From Bacteroidota bacterium (GTDB taxonomy: Bacteria > Bacteroidota > Bacteroidia > Flavobacteriales > Weeksellaceae), in the NCBI GenBank assembly GCA_023460855.1, contig JAEWOS010000009.1, forward strand, positions 1 to 12,234: 12,234 bases of DNA, read 5' to 3'. The translations under genes were made by a program, and so were the position numbers. Position 1 is the first letter of the stretch, and each line of letters opens with the position of its first letter. Under the pieces are notes generated by a model, which had not been told where the DNA came from, did not search any database, and saw only the letters and a program-made list of their open reading frames with translations. Positions 1 through 6,834 of this stretch are shown one piece after another.

Positions 1-999
1 GCTTACGGTCTGGATAAAAATCATAAAGACCAGAAAATTGCAGTATACGATTTAGGTGGTGGTACTTTCGATATTTCAATCCTGGATTTGGGCGACGGCG
101 TTTTCGAAGTATTATCAACAAACGGAGATACGCATTTAGGAGGTGACGATTTTGATGATGTAATTATCAACTGGCTGGCTTCTGAATTCCAGACTGAAGA
201 AGGAGTAGATCTGAAAGCAGATGCAATCGCACTTCAGCGTTTGAAAGAAGCAGCAGAAAAAGCGAAAATTGAACTTTCGGCTTCTACACAAACTGAAATA
301 AACCTTCCTTATATTACTGCAACAGCTTCAGGTCCAAAACACCTGGTAAAATCTTTGTCAAGAGCGAAATTTGAGCAACTGGCGGCAGATTTAGTAAGAC
401 GTTCTATGGAACCGGTTGCAAAAGCACTTTCTGATGCAGGCTTGTCAAAATCTGATATTGATGAAGTAATCCTGGTTGGTGGTTCTACAAGAATCCCTGT
501 AATTCAGGAAGAAGTAGAAAAATTCTTCGGTAAAAAACCGTCAAAAGGAGTAAATCCGGATGAAGTTGTAGCGATTGGAGCTGCAATTCAGGGTGGAGTT
601 TTAACCGGTGATGTGAAAGACGTTCTTCTTCTTGATGTTACGCCGCTTTCTTTAGGTATCGAGACAATGGGTTCCGTTTTCACTAAACTGATTGAAGCGA
701 ACACCACCATTCCAACTAAAAAATCTGAAGTGTTCTCTACAGCGTCTGACAATCAGCCTGCAGTGAGCATCAGAGTTGGACAGGGAGAAAGACCGATGTT
801 CAACGACAACAAGGAAATCGGACGTTTCGACTTGACAGATATTCCGCCTGCACCAAGAGGCGTTCCTCAAATTGAAGTAACTTTTGATATTGACGCAAAC
901 GGTATTCTAAGCGTATCTGCGAAAGATAAAGGAACAGGAAAAGAACAGTCGATTAAAATTCAGGCATCTTCAGGACTTTCTGATGAAGAAATCTAAATA

Positions 1000-1383
1000 A
1001 TGAAGAAACAAGCAGAACAGAATTCCGCAGCCGATGCAAAAAGAAAAGAAGAAGCCGATCTGGTAAATAAAGCCGACGGACAGATCTTCCAGACTGAAAA
1101 GCAACTGAAAGAATTCGGTGATAAGATTTCTGCTGACAAAAAATCTGCGATCGAAGCAGCCGCTGCAGAACTGAAAACCGCTTTCGATGCAAAAGATGTG
1201 GAGGCAATGAAGACCAAATCTGAAGCTTTGGATGCAGCCTGGATGGCCGCTTCAGAAGAGATGTACAACGCGCAGGCGCAGGGACAGCCGGGAGCAGATA
1301 TGGGAGGAAATCCTAATGCAGGAGCAGGAAACTCAGGCGGAGCAGATGATGTACAAGATGCAGACTTCGAGGAGGTAAAATAA
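1000..1383 (+). CDS. dnaK: DnaK lid and tail fragment, possible separate product by re-initiation
   Basis: This 127-residue stretch is the C-terminal helical lid of DnaK plus its disordered tail, in the same frame as the upstream part. Its ATG lies only three bases after the internal stop (TAA ATA ATG), so ribosomes that terminate there could in principle restart and make a separate lid polypeptide. I see no distinct ribosome binding site that would argue for independent initiation. Family knowledge: the lid closes over bound peptide and slows its release, and Hsp70 without a lid still binds peptide but with weaker holding. Whether this fragment is made is unknown. If the stop is a sequence error, the entry merges with the gene above. 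Confidence 0.4.
   Translation: MKKQAEQNSAADAKRKEEADLVNKADGQIFQTEKQLKEFGDKISADKKSAIEAAAAELKTAFDAKDVEAMKTKSEALDAAWMAASEEMYNAQAQGQPGADMGGNPNAGAGNSGGADDVQDADFEEVK
1342..1383 (+). repeat. Left copy of the dnaK 3'-end direct repeat
   Basis: The last 42 bases of dnaK, encoding ADDVQDADFEEVK and the stop, recur in direct orientation at 9991-10032 with five mismatches by hand alignment (37 of 42 identical). Four differences are third-position synonymous changes and one changes Asp to Asn. The two copies bracket the complete carotenoid and photolyase island. Confidence 0.85.
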
Positions 1384-1420
1384 GGATCGATTAAAACCGA
1401 TTAACAATAATTATAAAAAC

Positions 1421-1460
1421 GCTGTAAGCTATTTGTTTACAGCATTTTTTTTTGTTTTTT
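1421..1460 (+). terminator. Rho-independent terminator after dnaK, probably bidirectional
   Basis: The 7-bp stem GCTGTAA (1421-1427) pairs with TTACAGC (1437-1443) across a nine-base loop and is followed on the plus strand by a long T run broken by one G. On the minus strand the same stem is followed by GTTTTTATAATT, so it may also stop the leftward operon that ends at 1534. A weaker imperfect hairpin (TTAGATCC at 1483-1490 with GGATTAA at 1501-1507, then TCTTTTTCT) lies downstream and could act as a back-up. Confidence 0.8.
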
Positions 1461-1533
1461 TAAAAATTTGTTACTGATTTTTTTAGATCCTTAAAATAGT
1501 GGATTAATCTTTTTCTAAAGGTACTGATGCTTA

Positions 1534-2433
1534 TTATACCACATCTTTCAACGCGTCATCAAGCGCATTGTATTTTAAAATAAACTCTTTTGATTTAATC
1601 TTTTGGTTGCTCGCATTTACTCCCTTTAGAATCATTTCGCTCATTTCACCCATGGTAAGTTTTAAAACCACGGCAGGAACTGCCATTGGGATGTAATTTT
1701 TATCCATCGATTTCGCTAGGGTTTTCATTAATTGTGCATTTGTGGGAACTTCGTCTGCACAAGCGTTGAAGGCACCGTTCATGTTTTCATTTTCAAGAGC
1801 GAATAATAACATGCCAACCAAATCGTCCACATGGATCCACGGAAAATATTGCTTACCACTACCAACCGGTGAAGCCAGATGAAGATTGGTTAATTTTTTT
1901 AATGGTTCCAGAAATCCACCATGAGCCGAAATTACAGGAGAAATTCTAAGTTTTACAATTCTTTCCGAAACTGCTTCGAATCGGTTTGCGGATTCTTCCC
2001 ACAAACGACAAACTTCCGTAAGAAAATCTTTTTTTTGCGGCTCATCATTTTCCGTAGCAGCTTTTTCATCCTTCCAGTCACCGTAATAATTAATTCCTGA
2101 AGCCGAAATGAATGATTGTAGTTTAATATTTTTTTCCTTAATTTTTTTCTCTAAAAATAGGGCAGAATCCGCGCGGGAACTGATAATTTCCTTCTTGTAT
2201 GCCGTAGTCCACCGTTTAGCAATTGTTGCGCCTGCCAAGTGTATGATGCTATAAATACCTTCCAGAGCACCTTCTTCCAAATAGTCATTTTCATAGTCCC
2301 AGACGAATTCATGCTCGAAAATATTTTGTTTTTTCCTCACCACGCAATGTGCAGTATAATCTCTTTCCCTAAGTGCAGAATACAGTTTTTCCCCAACCAT
2401 TCCGGTAGCTCCCGTAATTAAGACTTTTTTCAT
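1534..2433 (-). CDS. TIGR01777-family NAD(P)-binding epimerase-like protein
   Basis: This 299-residue protein is a full-length member of the TIGR01777 branch of extended short-chain dehydrogenases (YfcH-like, sometimes annotated as SulA-like or cell division inhibitor without firm proof). The N-terminal Rossmann motif GATGMVG is at residues 8-14. Family blocks SASGINYYGD, LRISPVIS, GSGKQYFPWIHVDDLVG and FNACADEVPTN follow in order, and the C-terminal part contains GEMSEMILKG. It should be a cytosolic NAD(P)-dependent enzyme, but its substrate is not known. It is the last gene of the leftward operon, 27 bases after the MarR gene, and ends in two consecutive in-frame TAA stops. Members of this family often neighbour SRPBCC proteins and photolyases, and both occur here in the divergent operon. 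The family call is firm and the function is open. Confidence 0.88.
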   Translation of the reverse strand: MKKVLITGATGMVGEKLYSALRERDYTAHCVVRKKQNIFEHEFVWDYENDYLEEGALEGIYSIIHLAGATIAKRWTTAYKKEIISSRADSALFLEKKIKEKNIKLQSFISASGINYYGDWKDEKAATENDEPQKKDFLTEVCRLWEESANRFEAVSERIVKLRISPVISAHGGFLEPLKKLTNLHLASPVGSGKQYFPWIHVDDLVGMLLFALENENMNGAFNACADEVPTNAQLMKTLAKSMDKNYIPMAVPAVVLKLTMGEMSEMILKGVNASNQKIKSKEFILKYNALDDALKDVV

Positions 2434-2460
2434 TTTAATTTTTTTTAATGTGGTGGAGAT

Positions 2461-3105
2461 TTAGATTAAATTATTAATTTCCGTAATGTCAGAATCCTTA
2501 TATTGGTGATAGACATTAAAATGAAATTCGTTTAATTTTTTTAAAGTTTTAAGTAAACTATTCTTTTCTTCAATATCTAATTTTGCAGACAAAACTCTGG
2601 AAGTGATGCTTACAGATTCAACGGATTGATCAAAGTACTTTTTGCCAAGTTCGGAAATTTTCAATCGGGTTACCCGCTTATCTTTGCTGTCCGGAATTTC
2701 CACCAGAAGGTTGTTTTTCACTAATCTTCTGATGATTTCCATTCCTGTCTGTTTTTCATGCGCGTTCTTTTCTACCAGTTGCATTTTGGTTAGCAAGGGT
2801 TCGTCCATAATTCTATAGAGATAGGTAAACTCTTCATTGTATAATTCCGGAAAATCTTGCAGGCCTCTGCGAATCATCTGCTTTGTAAAACGAGAAAGCA
2901 GGATCACTTGCTTGGCAATTTCATTTTCTAAATCGTTGACCTTCTTGTGCTCACTCTCCGAGATAAATCGTGGGCTTTGACTTTTGTAATGCTTATCATT
3001 TAAAAAATTTCGAAAATCCTCAATGTTAGAACTGTTTTTAGAACTTATTGAATTTTCAAATTCTTGAACTTCTAAAAGTAAATTGATAAAAAAATTGGTA
3101 TTCAT
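2461..3105 (-). CDS. MarR-family winged-helix transcriptional regulator
   Basis: This 214-residue protein is probably the local regulator of the carotenoid island. Residues about 70-175 form a MarR-type winged helix: a recognition region around MEIIRRLVKNNLLVEI (residues 122-137) followed by a charged wing, DSKDKR at 139-144, which fits the family DxRDxR pattern. A helical C-terminal segment (about 165-205) would complete the dimer. It is longer than typical MarR proteins (140-170 residues) because of a polar N-terminal extension of about 60 residues that I do not recognise. Its ATG is two bases after the flavin reductase stop, so the two are probably co-translated. By analogy with CrtR of Corynebacterium, a MarR protein controlling carotenoid genes, it is the best candidate to bind the palindrome at 3997-4020. 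The ligand is unknown. Confidence 0.85.
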   Translation of the reverse strand: MNTNFFINLLLEVQEFENSISSKNSSNIEDFRNFLNDKHYKSQSPRFISESEHKKVNDLENEIAKQVILLSRFTKQMIRRGLQDFPELYNEEFTYLYRIMDEPLLTKMQLVEKNAHEKQTGMEIIRRLVKNNLLVEIPDSKDKRVTRLKISELGKKYFDQSVESVSITSRVLSAKLDIEEKNSLLKTLKKLNEFHFNVYHQYKDSDITEINNLI

Positions 3106-3107
3106 GA

Positions 3108-3737
3108 TTACGAGATTAAAATTTGAGGTTTTGAATTTGGTTTTGCATAAGACAACTTTCCAATTTTTTCCGGTACATAATACGTATCCAACCCGGAATT
3201 CATCAGTGTATTTTCTAGGTTTACAAATCCGTCTTTCTCTAAACGGGAAGGCTCAATAAACACATTTTGGATTTCGCCGATAATTAAATCCGTGTTGTTT
3301 TGTTTTATAGTGATTTTTTCCAGAAATTTCATTCCTATTTTTACCGACGCTTCTTTCACAAATACAAACTGATTTTCAAAGATTTCCTCCTGGAAACCGC
3401 ATTCCTTAAATTCGGATTGATTTTTAGGATATCGCGCAGAGGTTTGATGCGCATTTTTTATAAAGTGCTGAGTAACAAAGTTAAAAGTATAGTGTTTAGT
3501 TTCCAAAATATTCTCCAAGGTATGCCGTTCTACGGTGTGTGGACGAGAAATATAGCCAAATAACGAAGGTTCCGCACCCAAATGGATGACCGAATTAATG
3601 ATGGATAAATTAGATTGCCTATTTGTATCCATTGTTCCTACCAATGCAACTTGCCTAATGCCCGCAAGCGAGTTAATTAGTGTTGTTCTATATCTTTTAT
3701 CTAAATTGTTTAAATCATTGCCGGAAATCTGAATCAT
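3108..3737 (-). CDS. Flavin reductase-like, FMN-binding split-barrel protein
   Basis: This 209-residue cytosolic protein fits the flavin reductase-like domain family (FMN-binding split barrel). Evidence is the N-terminal strand series RTTLINSLAGIRQVALVGT, the stretch NLSIINSVIHLGAEPSLFGY matching the flavin-binding region with a Pro-Ser turn, RPHTVERHTLENILETKHYTFNFV, and the later strand TDLIIGEIQNVFIEP. Members bind FMN and either reduce flavin with NAD(P)H or act as flavoprotein oxidoreductases. Its substrate cannot be read from sequence. It is the first intact gene of the leftward operon, 12 bases after the TetR-like remnant and directly ahead of the MarR gene. Being divergent to crtI (an FAD enzyme) and linked to the photolyase (also FAD) suggests a flavin or redox role in the light-stress programme. 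That is inference only. Confidence 0.8.
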   Translation of the reverse strand: MIQISGNDLNNLDKRYRTTLINSLAGIRQVALVGTMDTNRQSNLSIINSVIHLGAEPSLFGYISRPHTVERHTLENILETKHYTFNFVTQHFIKNAHQTSARYPKNQSEFKECGFQEEIFENQFVFVKEASVKIGMKFLEKITIKQNNTDLIIGEIQNVFIEPSRLEKDGFVNLENTLMNSGLDTYYVPEKIGKLSYAKPNSKPQILIS

Positions 3738-3749
3738 CGTTTTGATATT

Positions 3750-3983
3750 TTATTTAATGAACTGCTCCGCAGTAATGCTTAATTCCAACGATTTTTCAAA
3801 TAAAATTTTCTGGTAATCTCGCTCGATGGCTTCAAAGTTTCCATGTTATTTATAAAACTCTTGCTCTGTGGTGTTTAAATCTTTAGTAAATAGGTAAATA
3901 TTTTTTGGACGCTCGCCATGAATCAAAATATAGTCAGAATAAGCTTCTATAATGCTGTCTTTTGTGATTGTTTGTGTTTTCAT
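3750..3983 (-). pseudogene. Remnant of a TetR-like regulator, stop at codon 46 and C-terminal truncation
   Basis: Reading leftward from the ATG at 3981-3983 gives 45 codons (MKTQTITKDSIIEAYSDYI... ending TTEQEFYK), then TAA at 3846-3848. The same frame continues with HGNFEAIERDYQKILFEKS and ends at a second TAA at 3750-3752. The combined 77 residues resemble the N-terminal DNA-binding part of a Bacteroidetes TetR-like protein (pattern FYK-[YF]-FG-x-FEAIE). Relatives as I recall them run to about 200 residues, so the ligand-binding domain is gone. The first stop replaces what should be an aromatic codon (TAT to TAA would do). The gene lies at the promoter-proximal end of the leftward operon, 12 bases ahead of the flavin reductase. 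It was probably once the first gene of that operon. The 45-residue piece could still be translated, but I would not expect a working regulator. Confidence 0.65.
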
Positions 3984-3996
3984 TTTATAGGTGATT

Positions 3997-4020
3997 TATT
4001 TGTAAAATATTTTACAAATA
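3997..4020. promoter_or_regulatory. Perfect 24-bp palindrome, probable operator of the divergent crt promoters
   Basis: The left half TATTTGTAAAAT (3997-4008) is followed without spacer by its exact reverse complement (4009-4020). It sits between the two divergent operons, covers most of the proposed leftward -7 box and its start site, and reaches into the -33 region of the rightward crtI promoter. A dimeric MarR or TetR protein binding here would block both. The MarR gene in the leftward operon would then regulate itself. There is no T tract or GC stem to suggest a terminator. Confidence 0.75.
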
Positions 4021-4042
4021 TAAAAATAAAAGTATATATTTG
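4012..4042 (+). promoter_or_regulatory. Rightward promoter for the crt operon (Bacteroidetes type)
   Basis: TATATTTG at 4035-4042 matches the Bacteroidetes -7 box TAnnTTTG exactly. A weak -33 element (TTA at 4012-4014 in place of TTG) lies 20 bases upstream, inside the palindrome. A start site near 4048 would give a leader of only about a dozen bases before the crtI ATG at 4060. Confidence 0.6.
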
Positions 4043-4047
4043 GACAA
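4015..4047 (-). promoter_or_regulatory. Leftward promoter for the flavin reductase-MarR-TIGR01777 operon
   Basis: On the minus strand TATATTTG (4022 down to 4015) matches the TAnnTTTG box, and TTG (4047 down to 4045) lies 22 bases upstream as a possible -33 element. The -7 box overlaps the right arm of the 24-bp palindrome, so a bound repressor would cover it. The leader to the TetR-like ATG at 3983 would be about 25 bases. Confidence 0.55.
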
Positions 4048-4059
4048 TTATTTTTAATC

Positions 4060-5523
4060 ATGAAAAAAGCTATAATTATTGGGTCCGGTTTTTCATCTTT
4101 GGCTGCGGCGTGCTACCTTGCAAAAGCGGGATTTCATGTAACTGTTTTAGAAAAAAATGAACAGCTTGGAGGAAGGGCTTCGATGATGGAGATTGATGAA
4201 TTCAAGTTCGATATGGGACCGAGTTGGTATTGGATGCCTGATGTTTTCGAACGTTTTTTTGCAGATTTTGGAAAAAGCGTATCAGAATATTATACGCTTG
4301 AAAAACTTTCTCCGGCCTACCGAGTGGTTTTTGGTAAAAATAATTTCATTGATATAGAGGATACGCCAGAAAAAATTATCCAAACTTTTGAAAGTATTGA
4401 AAAAGGTTCTGGAAAGCATCTGAAAAAATTCATGAGAGAATCGCAACAGAATTATGATATCGCTATGAAGGATTTGGTTTATCAGCCGGGGCTTTCAGTA
4501 ACGGAATTGGTGTCGTGGGAAACAGCAACGAGACTGGGTCTCTTCGTAAAAAATATCAGTCAGCAAATCCGAAAAAATATTAAGAATCCAAAACTGAGAA
4601 GCATTTTGGAATTTCCTGTCCTGTTTTTGGGCGCGAAACCAAAAGATACACCGGCTTTTTATAATTTTATGAATTATGCAGACTTTGGTTTGGGAACTTG
4701 GTATCCGAAAGGCGGTTTTAATGCCGTTGCTTTAGGAATGGTGAAGCTGGCCAAGGAATTAGGTGTGGATTTCAAGACCAATGCTGCGGTGCAGTCTATA
4801 CAGACAGAAAAAGGTGAAGTAGTGAGTGTTTCTACGGAAAAAGAAACCTTCGCTGCCGATGTTTTTATTTCGGGAGCGGATTATGCTCACACTGAAAATT
4901 TACTGAAAAATAACAGAAACTACAGCGAAGAATCTTGGAAAAAGAAAACTTTTGCTCCCAGCTCGTTGCTTTATTATGTTGCTTTTGACAGGAAAGTTGA
5001 AACTTTGGAACATCATAATCTATTTTTTGACACCGATTTTGAACAGCACGCTGAGGAAATTTACGACACAATGACCTTCCCGAAAGCACCATTGTTCTAC
5101 GCTAATTTTTCCAGCAAAACTGACAGCTCCCTTTGTCCGGAAGGTAAAGAGATTGGATTTTTCCTTATTCCGATTGCGGTAGATTTAGAAGATTCGGAAG
5201 AGATCCATGAGCATTATTTTAATTTAATCTTAGATAGGATTAAGGATTCAACCGGGGAAGATCTGAGGCCGAAGATTTTATTCAAAAAAAGTTTTGGAAC
5301 CCAAGATTTCAAAAATCGCTATAATTCTTGTCGGGGGAACGCTTATGGTTTAGCAAATACCTTAATGCAAACATCTGTGCTAAGACCCTCCATAAGAAAT
5401 AAAAAATTAGATAATTTCTTTTATACAGGTCAGTTAACCGTTCCTGGTCCTGGAGTACCGCCCGCATTAATTTCCGGAAAGGTGGTAAGTGAATATATTT
5501 TAAGCAAAGGAAAATTTAATTAA
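4060..5523 (+). CDS. crtI: Phytoene desaturase CrtI
   Basis: This 487-residue FAD enzyme converts phytoene to lycopene by successive desaturations at the membrane. The N-terminus has the dinucleotide-binding fold (IIIGSGFSSLAAACYLAKAG, then VLEKN and GGRA, with GSG at residues 8-10, Glu31 and GGR at 37-39). The C-terminus carries the family signature FYTGQLTVPGPGVPPALISG (residues 453-473). Length is normal for bacterial CrtI. The ATG at 4060 fits the promoter box ending at 4042 and the start of the Rossmann strand. An upstream in-frame-looking extension is absent, and the overlapping open frame at 3918-4160 is in another frame. It is the first gene of the rightward operon, 14 bases before crtB. 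CrtN-type desaturases are related, but the CrtB partner and cyclase downstream favour the C40 route. Confidence 0.95.
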   Translation: MKKAIIIGSGFSSLAAACYLAKAGFHVTVLEKNEQLGGRASMMEIDEFKFDMGPSWYWMPDVFERFFADFGKSVSEYYTLEKLSPAYRVVFGKNNFIDIEDTPEKIIQTFESIEKGSGKHLKKFMRESQQNYDIAMKDLVYQPGLSVTELVSWETATRLGLFVKNISQQIRKNIKNPKLRSILEFPVLFLGAKPKDTPAFYNFMNYADFGLGTWYPKGGFNAVALGMVKLAKELGVDFKTNAAVQSIQTEKGEVVSVSTEKETFAADVFISGADYAHTENLLKNNRNYSEESWKKKTFAPSSLLYYVAFDRKVETLEHHNLFFDTDFEQHAEEIYDTMTFPKAPLFYANFSSKTDSSLCPEGKEIGFFLIPIAVDLEDSEEIHEHYFNLILDRIKDSTGEDLRPKILFKKSFGTQDFKNRYNSCRGNAYGLANTLMQTSVLRPSIRNKKLDNFFYTGQLTVPGPGVPPALISGKVVSEYILSKGKFN

Positions 5524-5537
5524 TAAAGAAGATCATT

Positions 5538-6383
5538 ATGAATAATTTTCAAAAATTCAATAAAATTTCAGATTGTACTTCTCAGTTAGTAACCAAACAG
5601 TACAGCACTTCTTTTTACTGGGCCTCTTCCTTATTCAGTCGGGAAATTCGTCAGCATATTTATAATATTTATGGCTTCGTACGGTTTGCTGATGAAATAG
5701 TCGATACCTTCCATGATTATGATAAGCAGAAATTGCTTAATGAATTCGAAAGAAATTACAGAGAAACTTTGGAAGACGGAATTTCACTTAATCCTGTGAT
5801 TCAGTCATTTTGCAGAACTCAAAAAGAAAATAATATTCCGCAGGATTTGGTTGATGCATTTCTATATTCCATGAAAATGGATTTAGGCGAGATTAAAGAT
5901 TTAAATGATGAATTGTATAATCTCTACATTTATGGAAGTGCAGAAGTAGTGGGATTAATGTGTTTAAAAGTCTTTGTGAAAACGCAAGAGGACTACGAAA
6001 AAATGAAACCTTACGCACAAAGTCTTGGTGCAGCTTTTCAAAAGATCAATTTTCTTCGGGATATTTCCGCTGATTACAACGATTTGAATCGCACCTATTT
6101 CCCCTATGTGAATTTTCTGGATTTTTCAGAAAGAGAAAAAACAGAAATAGAGTTAAATATTAAGAGCGATTTTGAAAAGGCGCTAATCGGGATCAAAATG
6201 CTCCCTTTATCAAGCAGAAGTGCCGTTTTTATGGCGTACAAGTATTACATCAGTCTTTTCAAGAAGATCAAAAAACAGCGGGCAGAAACTTTAATGAAAA
6301 GTAGAATCCGTGTTTCTAACGCAAGGAAAATTTATCTGATGGGAGAAATGCTTCTAACTAAGAATTTATACTTGATTCGATGA
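5538..6383 (+). CDS. crtB: Phytoene synthase CrtB
   Basis: This 281-residue prenyl-transferring enzyme condenses two geranylgeranyl diphosphates head to head into phytoene, the committed step of C40 carotenoid synthesis. It shows YSTSFYWAS (residues 22-30), the first magnesium-diphosphate motif DEIVD (52-56) in FVRFADEIVD, the YGSAEVVG block (132-139) and the second Asp-rich motif DISAD (175-179) in AFQKINFLRDISAD, followed by RTYFP. Both Asp motifs are intact and length is normal. An A/G-rich stretch (AAAGAAGA) precedes the ATG. The gene follows crtI by 14 bases, and its TGA lies within an ATGA that was probably the start of the next gene. No GGPP synthase is present in the window, so substrate must be supplied by a prenyltransferase elsewhere. 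Confidence 0.95.
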   Translation: MNNFQKFNKISDCTSQLVTKQYSTSFYWASSLFSREIRQHIYNIYGFVRFADEIVDTFHDYDKQKLLNEFERNYRETLEDGISLNPVIQSFCRTQKENNIPQDLVDAFLYSMKMDLGEIKDLNDELYNLYIYGSAEVVGLMCLKVFVKTQEDYEKMKPYAQSLGAAFQKINFLRDISADYNDLNRTYFPYVNFLDFSEREKTEIELNIKSDFEKALIGIKMLPLSSRSAVFMAYKYYISLFKKIKKQRAETLMKSRIRVSNARKIYLMGEMLLTKNLYLIR

Positions 6384-6387
6384 ATTT

Positions 6388-6834
6388 TTGCTCATAATTT
6401 TTACGCTGATGTGCAATATTATTTTTGCTCAAAACCTTAAAGAGCTGAGAAATTATTTAATTAAAGGTGAAAAATCTTCAGCTGCAGCAATACAATTGAT
6501 GGAAAAGTCTGAGGCGCTTTTTAAACAAAATAAATTGCCTATTTATCAAGGTTTTTACAGTGTCGGACAATTTTTTATAGCAAAATATGCTGCCAATCCA
6601 TTTAAAAAATTATCCTATTTTAAAGAAGGAAAAAAAAGCCTAAATCATGCAATTAATAGCAATTCGAAAAATTTGGAATTGAGATTGTTCAGACTGATGA
6701 CCCAGGAACAGGCACCAGCTTTTCTGAATTATACCGATAATATTAAAGAAGATCGGTCATTTATCCTGAAAAATTATGAAAATGAAACGGACGAAGATTT
6801 GAAAATTTTCATCAAAAAATATTTAAAAAAATGA
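6388..6834 (+). CDS. Small exported protein of unknown function in the crt operon
   Basis: I do not recognise a named family. The frame encodes a hydrophobic signal-like N-terminus, IIFTLMCNIIFAQ, with probable cleavage before Gln, then about 130 polar, Lys-rich, largely helical residues. These include a segment resembling TPR-like repeat proteins (LSYFKEGKKSLNHAINSNSK, then LELRLFRLMTQEQAPAFLNY). An exported, scaffold-like protein is plausible. The start is a problem. In this sequence only TTG at 6388 gives a signal peptide and the first in-frame ATG (6409) cuts it off. If one A were missing after 6382, the ATG at 6380-6382 overlapping the crtB stop would give MKFLLIIFTLMC, a normal signal peptide. 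The gene ends in ATGA overlapping crtZ by four bases, so it is translated with the pathway genes. Confidence 0.7.
   Translation: MLIIFTLMCNIIFAQNLKELRNYLIKGEKSSAAAIQLMEKSEALFKQNKLPIYQGFYSVGQFFIAKYAANPFKKLSYFKEGKKSLNHAINSNSKNLELRLFRLMTQEQAPAFLNYTDNIKEDRSFILKNYENETDEDLKIFIKKYLKK

Larger units (their letters stand above)
1..1383 (+). pseudogene. dnaK: Hsp70 chaperone DnaK, 5' partial, interrupted by an in-frame stop
   Basis: DnaK is the ATP-dependent cytosolic Hsp70 that folds client proteins with DnaJ and GrpE. The reading frame is open from base 1 and begins near E. coli residue 174, so the first part of the ATPase domain lies outside the window. Visible landmarks are the phosphate-2 motif DLGGGTFDIS, the adenosine motif VILVGGSTRIP, the interdomain linker LLLDVTPLSLGIET and the beta-sandwich substrate domain ending in SGLSDEEI. 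The frame then meets TAA at 994-996 and continues in the same frame with the alpha-helical lid (MKKQAEQNSAADAKRKEE) and a Gly/Ala/Gln-rich tail ending DADFEEVK. Relatives have a charged residue at this point, so a single base change (for example AAA to TAA) explains the stop. There is no frameshift. As written, the main product keeps ATPase and peptide-binding domains but loses the lid. A sequence error is a real alternative. Confidence 0.9.

Noticed and set aside
993..1268. Open frames on the minus strand opposite the dnaK tail, including a Ser/Ala-rich one
   Set aside because: They mirror the Ala-rich, Lys-rich lid codons of dnaK and have no independent signals.
3918..4160. Open frame of 80 codons on the plus strand over the divergent promoter
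   Set aside because: It runs through the promoter boxes and palindrome and into crtI in another frame, with a composition unlike a protein. It is chance.
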